From: Symbiodinium natans
Taxonomy: Eukaryota; Sar; Dinophyceae; Suessiales; Symbiodiniaceae
NCBI GenBank assembly: GCA_905221605.1
Contig: CAJNDS010000149.1
Location: 62,501-85,000, forward strand
Direction: 5' to 3'
Length of the DNA: 22,500 nt
This document shows positions 1-10,226 of this stretch, piece after piece; the first letter of the stretch is position 1, and each line of letters begins with the position of its first letter. Below the pieces are notes generated by a model, which made no database searches, was not told where the DNA came from, and saw only the letters and a list, made by a program, of their open reading frames with translations. Both the position numbers and the translations under genes were made by a program.

Positions 1-1117
1 CAAAAGGCATGTGTTAGTCTTAAGAACGACGACGATTATTGTTTCAACTACTGTGTCCAATCCAGGTTTTCTGAGAGAATGAAGAAAGACGACCACGACA
101 GGATGTATCCTTACAACAAACTAAACGAACAGGACAATCTAGTAAACTGGGATGGTGTAGAATTTCCAGCATCAGATGAAGACATTGACACCTTTGAAAA
201 AATACATCACGGAGCAATATGTTTATGCCATTGAGCCTAACGTCACCAGTAGCAAAGTAGTTAATAGAGTTTCTACAAGTAAAAGTCTATCGTGTCATGT
301 TAATTAGTTGTTATTAGAGGAACCACGGTGTTTTCATCAAGGATTATAACAGGTTAATTGGTAGAAGATTGTGTCACTGTATGTATTGTCAGCATGGTTC
401 AAGGTTCAAGGAAACCCTACTGAACAGCCACTCAATATAAAGGATGTATGACGCGAAATTCAACAAATAGTAATGCCGAAGGAGGACGAGCAAATGAGCT
501 TCCAAAAGCATTGCAAGAAACTGAATTGCCCTTTAGTTCTCTATGGTGACTTTGAGCGTTTAACAACGCCATCAACTGATGGAATTAAGGGCACTTGCGT
601 GAACGAAAGTGAACCTAAGTGTCTGAAGGGGATTTACGTGAACGAAAGCGAACCTACCTAAGTGTCCGAAGGGGACTTGCGTGAACGAAAGTGAACCTAA
701 GTTTGTAAAGCGGACTTACCAACATCATACACCGTGCGGGTTTATCTTAAGTGTTGTTAATAGCGTAACAAACGAAGCAACACCTTGTTCATACAGAGGT
801 GAAGATTGTTTGGATAGATTTTGATCAAGCATTAAGAAAATGCAAACAGAGAAGATGAAGAAAACAAAAGATTGATTGGACAGAGAAGCAACGGGAACAA
901 CATAAACAAGAAACACATTGTTTTATACGCGGTGGTAAGTTCAACCCGAAAGACCCCGCAAAAACTAAAGTCACGACCACTGCCACTTTACAGGACAATA
1001 TATCGGTGCCGTACACAACAAGTGTAATTTAGTCTTTCAAACAACCTTGAGAATTATGATGATCACGTAATAATATCACACATGGAGAAGGTTTATAAAC
1101 TAGTCTGTGGTTTATAA
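1..1117 (+). pseudogene. Decayed Polinton/Maverick-like protein-primed family B DNA polymerase, 5'-truncated by window edge
   Basis: An intact relative would be the replicative polymerase of a self-synthesising DNA transposon or virus-like element. Family landmarks occur in the right order but in changing frames. Frame 1 (1-~217) has WDGVEFP at 148-168 and an FEK box at 196-204. Frame 2 (~215-335) has a VYAIEP block and an in-frame TAG at 305. Frame 3 (336-440) has IKDYNRL, then a Cys/His cluster (C378, C387, H429). Frame 2 (~461-661) has the exonuclease I motif YGDFE at 542-556. Frame 3 (675-~898) has YQHHTPCGF at 717-743 and YRGED at 792-806, with TGA at 822. Frame 1 (910-971) has a C-F-I-R remnant of a CxxC knuckle. 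Frame 3 (972-1048) has DHCH and AVHNKCNL (1008-1031), an HNH/zinc-like block. Frame 2 (1049-1117) resembles the block after it. At least seven frame switches and several stops make it non-functional. Polymerase-core motifs are not visible. Family assignment rests on remembered motif order, not on a search. Confidence 0.78.
593..713 (+). repeat. 39-bp in-frame minisatellite, three copies, inside the polymerase relic
   Basis: Copies lie at 593-631, 632-674 and 675-713. Each encodes a 13-residue unit around VNESEP, just after the exonuclease I motif. The middle copy is 43 bp because CCTA is duplicated. That 4-bp insertion creates the stop at 659-661 and moves the reading frame from 2 to 3. Copy 3 and the downstream YQHHTPCGF block are then read in frame 3. 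The repeat therefore expanded while the frame was probably still open, and one small duplication explains this particular frameshift. Confidence 0.85.
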
Positions 1118-1210
1118 ACATTATCTCGTTACAGGTGTATAAGCAAGTATAAAAACCGTAGAGCTTTTGCAGAAGTGCAGAGAAATGTAGGGGGGAATTC
1201 TTCTCAGCTC

Positions 1211-1265
1211 TATATATATATATATATTTATATGTATATATATATATATATATATATCTATATAT
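1211..1265. repeat. (TA)n microsatellite, interrupted
   Basis: Alternating TA runs with a few interruptions (TTTA, TGTA, TCTA). It sits about 90 bp beyond the last recognisable polymerase-relic block, near the shift from AT-rich to GC-richer sequence. It is the same kind of tract that flanks the two TIR elements at 14.5-19.3 kb, but no TIR abuts it. Confidence 0.9.
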
Positions 1266-1267
1266 GC

Positions 1268-2484
1268 TTCGATATGGCACACATTGCACAACGTGCAGTG
1301 CGTACTGGGAGTACTGCTCTAATCAGCGGACTTTCCACGCAACAGTCGACGAGGGTGATGTGGTAAAACCAACGGTATTCAACCACAATGCCCGATGACT
1401 ATGAGCATTCGGGCAAGACCGAAATCTGCCGCAACACTTTCGCTGAACAACCGCACCACAAAGGGATTAAGGAGCAAGGACGCCGGACGGATGCCAGTGT
1501 AGGTACGGCAAGATGGGACCAGCTTACTTGAGCACAAGCACGCCACCTTCAACGTCAACGTTTCAAGGGGGTCCGCGGCTCGCAGATCACGACCCTATGA
1601 GAATCACACGTCATTCTCTCGGGGTGCTGCACACGACGGCACTTCTGCAGTGTGGAGCTTTCTCCCAAACTTGGTTTTCCCTGTGCCCCCAGTTTCATTT
1701 CAACGCCAAACATTGGTAGATCGTTTGGGTGCAAACAAGCGTCTGGTCACAGATCATGGAGAAACGATCCCAAACAGTGCTTCTGCAGACCTCGAGAACA
1801 GGAGAAGGCCCATTCGAACTTGTTCAAGCACCGTGGAAGATTACTGTACGACTCCTTCCAAACAAAGCTCCCTCTCCCCGCAAAAGATATTGGATGCATG
1901 CGCGACGCCGAAGTGATTGCCGGTTAGCTTACATTAGATGCGCCTTCGGAACAACATGATTCTGACAGAAATCCTCGAGGAGGAGATCACTGTAGATGCC
2001 TTCCAGACCCATGCATCAAATAGGGTGCCCCCTGAGAAAAACCGTGATGTTCGATGCCCTAACAGTTGGCTTTCAAATCGTACCAATCGTACGAATCTCA
2101 ATTGTTTTGGTTGCAGCTGATGTTTCTTCATGGCGAAAAACTGTCATCCTGGCTCGTGCTGCACTGGATTTGTGCAAGTGTCGCAGGAGTCTGCAAATGC
2201 CACCAGTTCAGGGGTCCTCTTACGGTGCGCATAATTGAATAACAAATGGGGGCCATTAGACACAGCATGCGAGCAGTTCAAGCACTGGTTGCAGTCGAAG
2301 CTTTACTAAGGACTTAAGGAGCTTGAAGTGAGGGGAAGAACGCGCGCTCACCACTTAGTTGTTTTTCGTGCTTGTGTACTTGTGCAGCTTGTATGCGCTC
2401 TCTGTGTTGCAAATTGTTCTTCGAGGACATGAAACCACCGAAGTCGAGCACGAAGGGGTCGATGTGGAAGACCGGTTGAAGACC
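1268..2484. other. Gene-less GC-richer stretch, no recognised content
   Basis: Short open frames exist on both strands (the longest about 90 codons near 1.65-1.93 kb). None shows a domain, and they overlap each other in competing frames. No RNA gene, TIR or long repeat is evident. This could be intergenic or intronic DNA. Confidence 0.5.
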
Positions 2485-2529
2485 CTTGAAAAGCTTGAAA
2501 AGCTTGAAAAGCTTGAAAAGCTTGAAAAG
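2485..2529 (+). repeat. 9-bp tandem repeat CTTGAAAAG, five perfect copies
   Basis: Five identical copies. Because the unit is a multiple of three, one plus-strand frame reads as repeated Leu-Glu-Lys, which would be helical, and the opposite strand reads Phe-Gln-Ala. The surrounding open frame (2359-2799) begins only at a TTG and has no early in-frame ATG, so coding is not supported. Confidence 0.9.
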
Positions 2530-4354
2530 GTCTTCGATCGGAGCTGCGCAGTTCCTGTAGACTCACCGACGCACGGGAGTTGCCGGGGGCCCTATGGCGT
2601 GCCTTGCCGGCCGTATTTCAAGAGGCTCGCATGTCGCATATGTCCGCCTGTCCGCTGCTGGTCCTTTCATGTTGAGATGATTGACATCGTAACGACATGC
2701 GTTGGATGTCATGGATGCTGCATGCTGCTTTCTGCTCCCACATCTCTGCAGTCGAGGCGCGGTCAGAACTGCTTTGCCATCCTTGAGGCCGTGCCTTAGG
2801 GAAAGTGGACCCCACATGCCGGGCCCCGCATGGGGCGCGCAGATCCCAAGTGAGCTTGGGTCCGTCATTCTGCTTTTTGAGAGCGCTTCGCAATCTTGTG
2901 AAGCCGTCGCTGCTCGGCTATGGGTGCAGATCCGGTTCAGGATGTAAGGATCCAAGCAATTACACTGGACACCGTTACACCGGCGTGACGAAGGGCAGGA
3001 TTAGGCTCGTTGCCAGCCGGTGGCCTAAGGGACTCGCGAATTCTGCATTCGTGATTCGCAGATCTGTGTTGTGCCAAGTCGCGTTCAGAGCGAATTCTCC
3101 TTAAAGCATGCACAGGGTAAGTTGCCTCAGCGAGCGCGTGCACGCGCACTGGTCAAATTTTGTTGACGTTGTGAGGCAAGGCGAGGAGAGCGACTTGCCA
3201 GTGGTTGAGTTGTTACGAGTTGTTGAGTTGCCTGCAGCGTTTACACGGTTTACACGGCCCCGCTCTCCACCTCGGCAGAAGCTGGCAAAGCTGGCGCAGC
3301 TGGCACCCTGTTGAGCGGTTGAGCGTCTCGCTCAGCCTCTCTGCGCCTTCGCAGCCTTCGCATGCCGTACCACCTCAACCGTCTCTACCCCGCGAGCTCA
3401 ATGCCGCCAGGGCGGTTTTCACAAAGCGCCTCTTTCATATGTTCGTCATCTTTCCCTTTCCGAGGCACTTCGTTTCATTGGAGCTCTGTGCGGCGCTTTT
3501 CAGGGTGCTTAAGCCGTTGAGCGGGCGGCCTGGGCGGGCTCTCAGCGCAGAGGCTCGGAGAGACACCCTCCGGCGCCAACTGTGCCAACTGTGCCCTTCT
3601 CGCGCACTTCCTTCACTCTGATCAATTTTGAGGCCTAGCAAGCGTAAGCTCCGGTAAGGCGAGACCGTACGTCACGTACGTCCCTTCAGCCCTTGAGGTA
3701 AGCTCTCTGTAAGCTCCTTGGAGGATTCATTGATGCCTCCATCTGGACGCGTCTTCCCCAGTCTCGCAACTGCATAAGCAACCCCCTTAATCTATTGCGG
3801 CCTTTTTGTAAGGGATACATATAGGGACACCCTGTGAGAGAAAGGCAGCTCTACACGTTTGACAGCACTGAAATTGACAAACCCAATTCAAGAGTCGAAC
3901 TGAGCCAATAGCAACAAAGGGATCAAACTGTGAATGCAGCGTGAATGCCGTGAATGTGTTCGTGTGCGCACAGCCTCCTCCGATGGCTCGGAAGGTGCGG
4001 CAGGAGAGGGTGACGCTCCTGAGGTTTATGACAGAGTCTTAGTCGACAGAGTCTATGAGGCTGCTTCAGGGCACCTTCCTAGTTCCTGAGTGCCCGTATG
4101 TAATCGTGGATTGATGCAGTTACTAGAGAGTGACAGAGCGTCACCCTTATGATCTGCGGCAGTGCACATCGCGTGCGCAGCACGTTACCTGTGCTAGCGC
4201 CGATCAGTTGCATCAGTGAAAGTTGCAAACCACTCCGCTTTCCATCACACTGTCTGTCACTGTCCGTCACTGTCCACTCCGGTTTCCAGACATGCTTGGA
4301 CACCATCGTGACAACACTATCATTGCGACTGACTGATCACGACTCAGTAGACGG

Positions 4355-4382
4355 CCCCGTTTGCATCGCCCCGTTTGCATCG
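4355..4382. repeat. 14-bp perfect tandem duplication
   Basis: CCCCGTTTGCATCG occurs twice back to back and is followed by a partial third start (CGCCCTGT). It is typical of the short duplications scattered through this region. Confidence 0.85.
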
Positions 4383-5601
4383 CCCTGTCAAAAGCACTTC
4401 GAAGGCTTCAGTTTCAGCGGCCGTCGACACCACACTGGTCCAATAACTTCTCCAAAAACCCTGTGAACCTTTAAGACTTTGCTGCGTTCGGAAAGGTCCT
4501 CGGGGCTCCTTTCGTCTTACAGCTGCTGGCAGGCCGGGCGGGCTGGGCGGGTCGGGCCCGCCGCATTTCTGTGGCCCTTTGCATTCATGGCTTAGCTCTA
4601 CCCTTTACATCCTTTTACAGTACTTTTATACCATCGCTAAAAGAAACTGCTTTCTTTTCGAAGCTTTTGCAGCGCCAAAGCGCGCACTTGAATATGGTGA
4701 TTTGAGCATATTTGAGAGCAATTCCGCGCTTTGTCTAGTTGAAGGCTGACCGCTGACCAGCCACTTTCCGAATGTGATTCAAACAAGTGACAAGAGCGAA
4801 CATAGCAGCCCAAGCACCCCATACACGACTGTGGTGCCGGGCCTCGCTTTCTGGGAGTGCCTGGAGAACAGAACAGAGACGGGCAGCAACAGCAGCCACG
4901 CCGCCAAGTTGTCACCGCTGCTGAACAACACTTCAATGAAGGTCCCCTTGGAACGGGAGTCTGAGTTGAGCCTGAGCTGAGCCTGTGCTTGGACGTGGCC
5001 TTATGGGACCTTGCCACGTGCGGGACGAGTTCTGCAAGTTGCATTTTCAGAACTGTACGAAACGAGACTGCTCTCAGCCCGTTCTCAGTTACACCCACGT
5101 AGCACCCCACGCAACGCTGACGGAGTCGCTGAGTCCGCTCTGAGGCATCGGCGCAGCTCGCAGCTTGGCATTTTGTCCCAGAGAAGTCGTTGTAAAGTCG
5201 TTGAAAAAGGGCCTGTTCTTGGGTTGCTTTGGGTTGCTGGTGTATGCACTGGCCGGGAGTGCGCGGAAACCCGATCGATGTATCCTGTGCTCCCGAGTGA
5301 GCACACACTTGAGCTGCCTAGGGCCTAGGCTACGCTTGAAGCTGAAGGCAGGTTTGTGATAAACCTGATAAGCCGTCTTCTGACACCTGTCATCTCAGAA
5401 CACCACAGGGTTGCACAAAAACGAAGTGCGCTCTCCATTGTTGAACCCTTGCGTGCCCATTTTCTGAGGCCCCCGGGGAGCCATGCACTCTGTGTAGCTG
5501 GGGCAATCTGCAATGTGGGGATTCAGGAGGCAAGTCCTTTCCTCGCAGTAGATGCGACAAGCGATACACCCCTTTATTGCGCTGCCTTTGCCCTCTCGCT
5601 C

Positions 5602-5618
5602 CCTCTCTCTCTCTCTCT
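5602..5618. repeat. (CT)n microsatellite
   Basis: An uninterrupted CT dinucleotide run inside a longer pyrimidine-rich stretch (about 5590-5660). It could act as a splice-acceptor polypyrimidine tract, but no convincing AG and exon follow it. Confidence 0.8.
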
Positions 5619-6407
5619 GTTCTTTCTCCCGTGTCCGATAGCGAATCTCACTCTCCTCCTTAAGGCTGCCGTGATTTGTCAATGCCCCGCGCCGGGCGTG
5701 CCTCATCGGCTTCAACGCATCACGGCATGTTCCACGCAAAAAGGACACGGAGTGCGGTAGCTCGGCAAAACCACTCTGCAATTTCTTGAATTGCTATGTA
5801 AGGCGTGGCCAGTGCTAGCCTGTGACTGCCACTGTCTCTCAGGTCAGGTCTCTCCCAGCCTCAGCCAAAAGCTTCCAAGTCCTCTCTCAGAACTCCTCCA
5901 TCGCCGCCATTTAGCCTCTTCTGCCTTCAGCCGGCCACGAACCGTGCACCGTGACTCTGCAGGGCAGCACTCTGAGACCGCTGGATTAGGACGATAAGGC
6001 GATAGAGGATAAGGCGGATAAGGATTGCAACTGCAAGGGCTGCAAAGATCGCATTCGACTCGTAAGAATTTCACTTAGCAGGATTGAGCTACCGTTCAGC
6101 TCCTCAGAGCCGTTACGATCAGGCCGCATCAGGCCGTTGCAAAAATGAGTGAAACTGAATCAAGACATCGTCGCGTGGCAACCCTTGCCTGCCATTGCCG
6201 GCTTCTGATCTGCCTGTACTGCAGTACATGTTGCAGTCAGTTACAGTGCCTATCTCGAGTAGCACAGCTCAAAACTGTCGGTCAAATCTCTCCCTCGCCT
6301 CCCTTCTCTCTCATTCGGAGTCATTTTCCACGCTTGGCATGCTTCCAATCCCATTTAACGGGTCGGACGTGAGGGCCAAGTCGGGGCGCTGCTTGAGCTT
6401 GCGGCTT

Positions 6408-6461
6408 GAGGTCGCTGAGGTCGCTGAGGTCACTGAGGTCATTGAGGTTACTGAGGTCACG
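6408..6461 (+). repeat. 9-bp tandem repeat GAGGTCRCT, six degenerate copies
   Basis: Six consecutive 9-bp units, GAGGTC followed by GCT, GCT, ACT, ATT, (TT)ACT and ACG variants. One plus-strand frame reads as Glu-Val-Ala/Thr triplets up to the stop just after the array. No domain surrounds it, so coding remains unproven. Confidence 0.88.
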
Positions 6462-6622
6462 TGCGTCTAGGGCTGCTGCTGGTATTCTGCACTTGCACAT
6501 GAAGCCTCACAAAGCCCTCCACCGCCGCACTTTTGTAAGACACTGAGTCACAGAGAAAACACAGAAATTTTAGTCTCCGCGTGTTCAGTTCGCGAACTCC
6601 ACAGCACAGCGCTCCCTGCGAG

Positions 6623-6636
6623 CCCCCCCCCCCCCC
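6623..6636. repeat. C14 homopolymer
   Basis: Fourteen consecutive C. It lies about 75 bp upstream of a G-rich tract on the same strand, so the two could pair or form alternative G-quadruplex/i-motif structures. Confidence 0.95.
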
Positions 6637-6711
6637 GGTTGCGACTTTGAGTCGGTTTATGTTTGCAAAAAGTCGGTTTGCCATCTTGCACGAGGTAAGT
6701 CGGCACACATC

Positions 6712-6761
6712 GGTGGGGGAGGGCGGGGGTGGGGGGGGCGGGCGCGGCGGGGTGGGCGGGG
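6712..6761 (+). other. G-rich tract with G-quadruplex potential
   Basis: A 50-bp stretch made almost entirely of G runs of 3-8 separated by one to four bases, ending GGTGGGCGGGG. Many combinations of four G-runs with short loops are available, so G-quadruplex formation on the plus strand is plausible. No promoter or gene start can be tied to it. Confidence 0.75.
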
Positions 6762-6858
6762 CACTTGCAGTGCGCTCTGCGGCTGTCCCCATCATGGTCA
6801 GCCGCTGCCTCCGGTCTTGACCTGCAGCCGCCTGGGCGCGGAGGAAGCTCTGCTGGCA

Positions 6859-6910
6859 CTGGCACAGCGCTGGCACAGCGCTGGCACAGTGCTGCCAAGC
6901 GCTGCCAAGT
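6859..6910. repeat. 11-bp tandem repeat CTGGCACAGCG, three copies plus degenerate copies
   Basis: Two perfect copies and one copy with a single change (6859-6891), followed by two shorter CTGCCAAG-type units up to about 6910. Confidence 0.85.
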
Positions 6911-9499
6911 CCTCCCAACCCGCACCACTTTCTCCTGAGCTGAGGCAGCAGCAGAGGCACAGGCGCCCAAGCGCTTCTCACACCCGACGTGTGCTCGGAA
7001 GGCGATTGGTGATGGCATGTTGAGCACTGCGAAAACCCTCTGCTCAAATCACGGATGTGTTAGGTTGCAATGCCCGGCTTTGTCATGAAAGCGTTGACAT
7101 GTCTTGATGCTTGCTTGCCTGCGTGTGAGTCGTTCAGTGGGTGCGACCGCGAGTTGTGGTCGTCGAGCTCAGTAGCTGATGCAGACATGCTGGAGGGGCA
7201 GGCTGCGCTGCCGACGCAGGGCTCCCCCATGCCCACATGAGTCTGTAAATCGTCGTGCCACTACATCAGCAGGGCAGCTGGCATGGCAGCCAACATGGCG
7301 GCATCGCGTCGCTGCATCGCGCGCAGGCAGGAGGCTTGTGCCCAGCTGCTTCTTCTGGGTTAAACGGGTGAGACAGCAGAGTCACAGTCACATGAGTCGC
7401 CGAAGGTAGCAGCCTGTGAGTTGGCCTTGGCAGCTTCAGAGGACAGAGCTTTGCTGGGGAGCGTTCGCAACAGCAGCAAAGGCCATGTCCAGCACTGCGG
7501 GGTCGTAGAGGTGCGAAGGCTCAGCGAAGCGCCACGACGTGGATGTAAAGCTACGAACATGGTCTTTGACAGGGCACAAGACAGGCATCGGCAAGAGTAA
7601 CAGCAAGAGGCTTCCAGAGTTTTTGCGCCGTGCGAGCTTCTGTGTGTTGAGAAGCCTGATCTACCGCCCATCGGGACACGCAATTCACGACCAGACTTTG
7701 GTCCTCCATGCCTTTTTGGATTGTGAGAGAGAGTCGTATGAGTCGTGCGACTCGGAGCTATGTCAGCTATGTGCCCTGGACCAACCCGACATCTTCGGCC
7801 CGCCCCTGCACATCCTGCACATCTGCGGGCAGTACAGAGTGGCAGCGGCAGCGGCCTGGGCAGCGGCCTGGAGTCGGAGGTGCTTTCCTGTGCTGTCGTT
7901 TCTCCGCCGTCGCACTTTTGGCCTCGCGGCCTTGCCCGTCCGAGTTTACATTTGCTACTGACATCGACTGCCACTTCCTCCGCCAACAAGCCCGGGTGCC
8001 ACTCATGAGGTTGCTGCGTATGTTGCCTGCACGATGCAAGCGCCTTGAGTGCCTTCCACTGGATTGCGGCGTCTTGCATTGACACATGTGTCATCTGTGA
8101 CAGCCCGAGAGGCACCCTGAGCACACGAAGAATGGGAAGTTCCACTTAGCTCCGGCTTGCGAGTGCCCCAGTCTCGCCCAGCTTGCCAGGGGCGAAGAAT
8201 TATCCAATTTCTCACGAAGCAGAATCGGCACAAGCAACTGCGGGTGCCTTGGATGGTGAGCCAGAGAGTGTCTCTGGCGGACGCTGCTGTGGTACCTGTG
8301 CTAGGTTCTTGCTGTGGCCCTGAACTTGAACGTGAGGTTTCAGATAGTCAGCTGAACGGTTGAAGGTGATGTGCCTGAGGGGCGGCGAAGTGCAGCTGGT
8401 CTAGCGTCGGAAAGTTTGCAGCAGGCATGAGCGGCATGAGCTTGGTTCAGGCCTGCGCCTGTATGCGGTGTCTGCGCCTTTCTCCTCACTGCAGCCAGTC
8501 GAAAGGTGGTGGCAAGGGCAGCACCTGTGAGCGCTGCACGGATGCTGTCGCTCATGCTGTTGATCGAGGAGGCGAGGGGTCCTTTCACGTCACGTGCTCG
8601 GACACAAGCTTCCTGACGTTTGGTGCAGGGTCGCCAGCCGTCATAGCCAGCAAAGCCAGCAAATGTAGAGCAGAGACAAGCAAGAGTAAGTCTAGGCTCG
8701 GGATGCCGAATACAGGTCAGAGCCTATGAAGGTTTGACTTAAGCCATGCGAGCCAGCCTTGCCAGAGTGCCGTGGCACCCTAGGCCCTACGCAAGCCTAG
8801 CGCTGGGCCTCCAAGTTAGCCACGGTGTCTGCCACAGCGTCCGCCACAGCATCCTCGACAGCACCTGCGACAGCCCTGATGCTGCCCACGTTGAAGCCCG
8901 ATCCTCACCCTTGATGTTCTGTGCGGCTGGTGACTCAATAGTGGTCCTGGCACCCTTGCACCCATGCCTCTGAGCTGCTTGTTGCAACCAAGTGCGCGTG
9001 CTGAGCGTGCTAGCTCTCGGCCATATCCATGCCGCCGAACCGTCCGTGGCAGCCGCCCAGCCGGCCCTGGCTCCTCATTCTCCGCCGTGGCCCCGGGCGG
9101 TCAGGCATGCGTGATCTCGAAGCTTGCATCCGAATTTCTCGAGCTATGTCTTGCAGACCTTGCACTCTAAACGGAAGGGGAGCCACCTTGTGTAGGCCTC
9201 AGGGCCACAGAGCATGGCATAGCCCAGTCAACGGGCTACGAAGAAGTGACGAAGTGATTGGTACGATTTCCATCGGTCACCCGTGTACCACAAAGCTGCA
9301 CTGTGCCTGGTGCTCCTCAGCCATGACACCATGTCCAGAGTTCGGATATGTCCAGTCTAAGGCTCTAAGGCTCTGGCGTAGTGTCCTCGAGAGGGAAGCA
9401 ACACCATGCAGGGGAGGATAAGCCGTGCTTCGGCACCGATGCCTTCTGCAACTCTCAGGACCTGGAGGCAAGAAAGGGGCGTTTGAATCAGCGACGCCT

Positions 9500-9550
9500 C
9501 ATCCACCAGCCCATCCACCCCATCCACCAGCCTATCCACCCCATCCACCC
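9500..9550. repeat. 21-bp tandem repeat built from CATCCACC units
   Basis: Two 21-bp copies (9500-9520 and 9521-9541), differing by one base, plus a 9-bp partial copy. Each 21-mer is itself made of 9-bp and 12-bp CATCCACC-type subunits, so this is a small two-level repeat. Confidence 0.88.
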
Positions 9551-10196
9551 GTGTAGCCGCCTGCGCATGTGCCGGCCCCGCGGAAAGGGTGCGGGCGGTG
9601 CGGAAAGGGTGTGGCGCGCCATGACGCCATGGTGAGATTTTGACTGAGAGTGCCTCACTGAGATTGCCACTCTCAAGACCCGTCCAGGGCTCCCAAACGC
9701 TGGTGCCTTCCGGCGCCTGTCTTTTCAGGTCCAGCAGGGAGGCTACCAAGGGCACCAAGGCCATCAATTCCACCAAGGCCCAGGCCAACAAGAATTGATA
9801 TGTCGGAGTCCTGGAGCTTTAAGCACAAAGGCAGCCAGGAGCATTTGCAAGCCAAAACTGCAGAGACGCCATGTCCAGTCAGTTCGGGCTCAGTCCCGTG
9901 GGGTTGGTACTCGCCATATTCCCAGCTCAAGTCGTGCACGGTTGGCAGTTGGCATGTTTGTTGTGCCCCATTTTCTGAGCCGTGCACTTTGAGCTGCCGC
10001 CCCCTTCGTGAAAGCACGTGTGCGTTTCCATGCAAAAAATGCCTTGTGAAGGGAGGGCCGAAGCCAAGTAGTTCTTTTGATGTGGCGCTGCTGGGGACTT
10101 CTCGCTGTGGCGGGTCACTGCCTCAGTGACTGGTGATGCCTCTGCGGTTATGTCATGCTGTGGGGGCGCGAGCTCCTACAAGCTGACAACCACTCA

Positions 10197-10226
10197 GCGT
10201 CGCCAGCAAGCGCGTCGCCAGCAAGC
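10197..10226. repeat. 15-bp perfect tandem duplication
   Basis: GCGTCGCCAGCAAGC occurs twice in tandem. It lies inside the long minus-strand open frame 10153-11037, where it reads as a five-residue repeat. Confidence 0.85.

Larger units (their letters stand above)
2530..6407. other. Gene-less GC-richer stretch with scattered small tandem duplications
   Basis: No protein family is recognisable on either strand. The longest frame is minus 4637-5308 (223 codons), Cys/Ser/Arg-rich without a domain. Small duplications include GTAAGCTC three times at about 3645-3715 beside a CGTACGTCACGTACG near-palindrome, a 10-bp CACTGTCYGT unit at 4248-4275, a 14-bp duplication at 4355-4382, a CT microsatellite at 5602-5618, and GATAAGGCG-like units at 5993-6024. 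Confidence 0.5.

Noticed and set aside
1-1117. Intact polymerase gene with introns
   Set aside because: Frame changes lack consistent splice signals, one is explained by a 4-bp duplication inside a repeat, and in-frame stops lie within conserved blocks.
2359-2799. Secreted coiled-coil protein with Leu-Glu-Lys repeats
   Set aside because: The frame starts at TTG and has no ATG before the repeat; the repeat is simply five copies of a 9-bp minisatellite.
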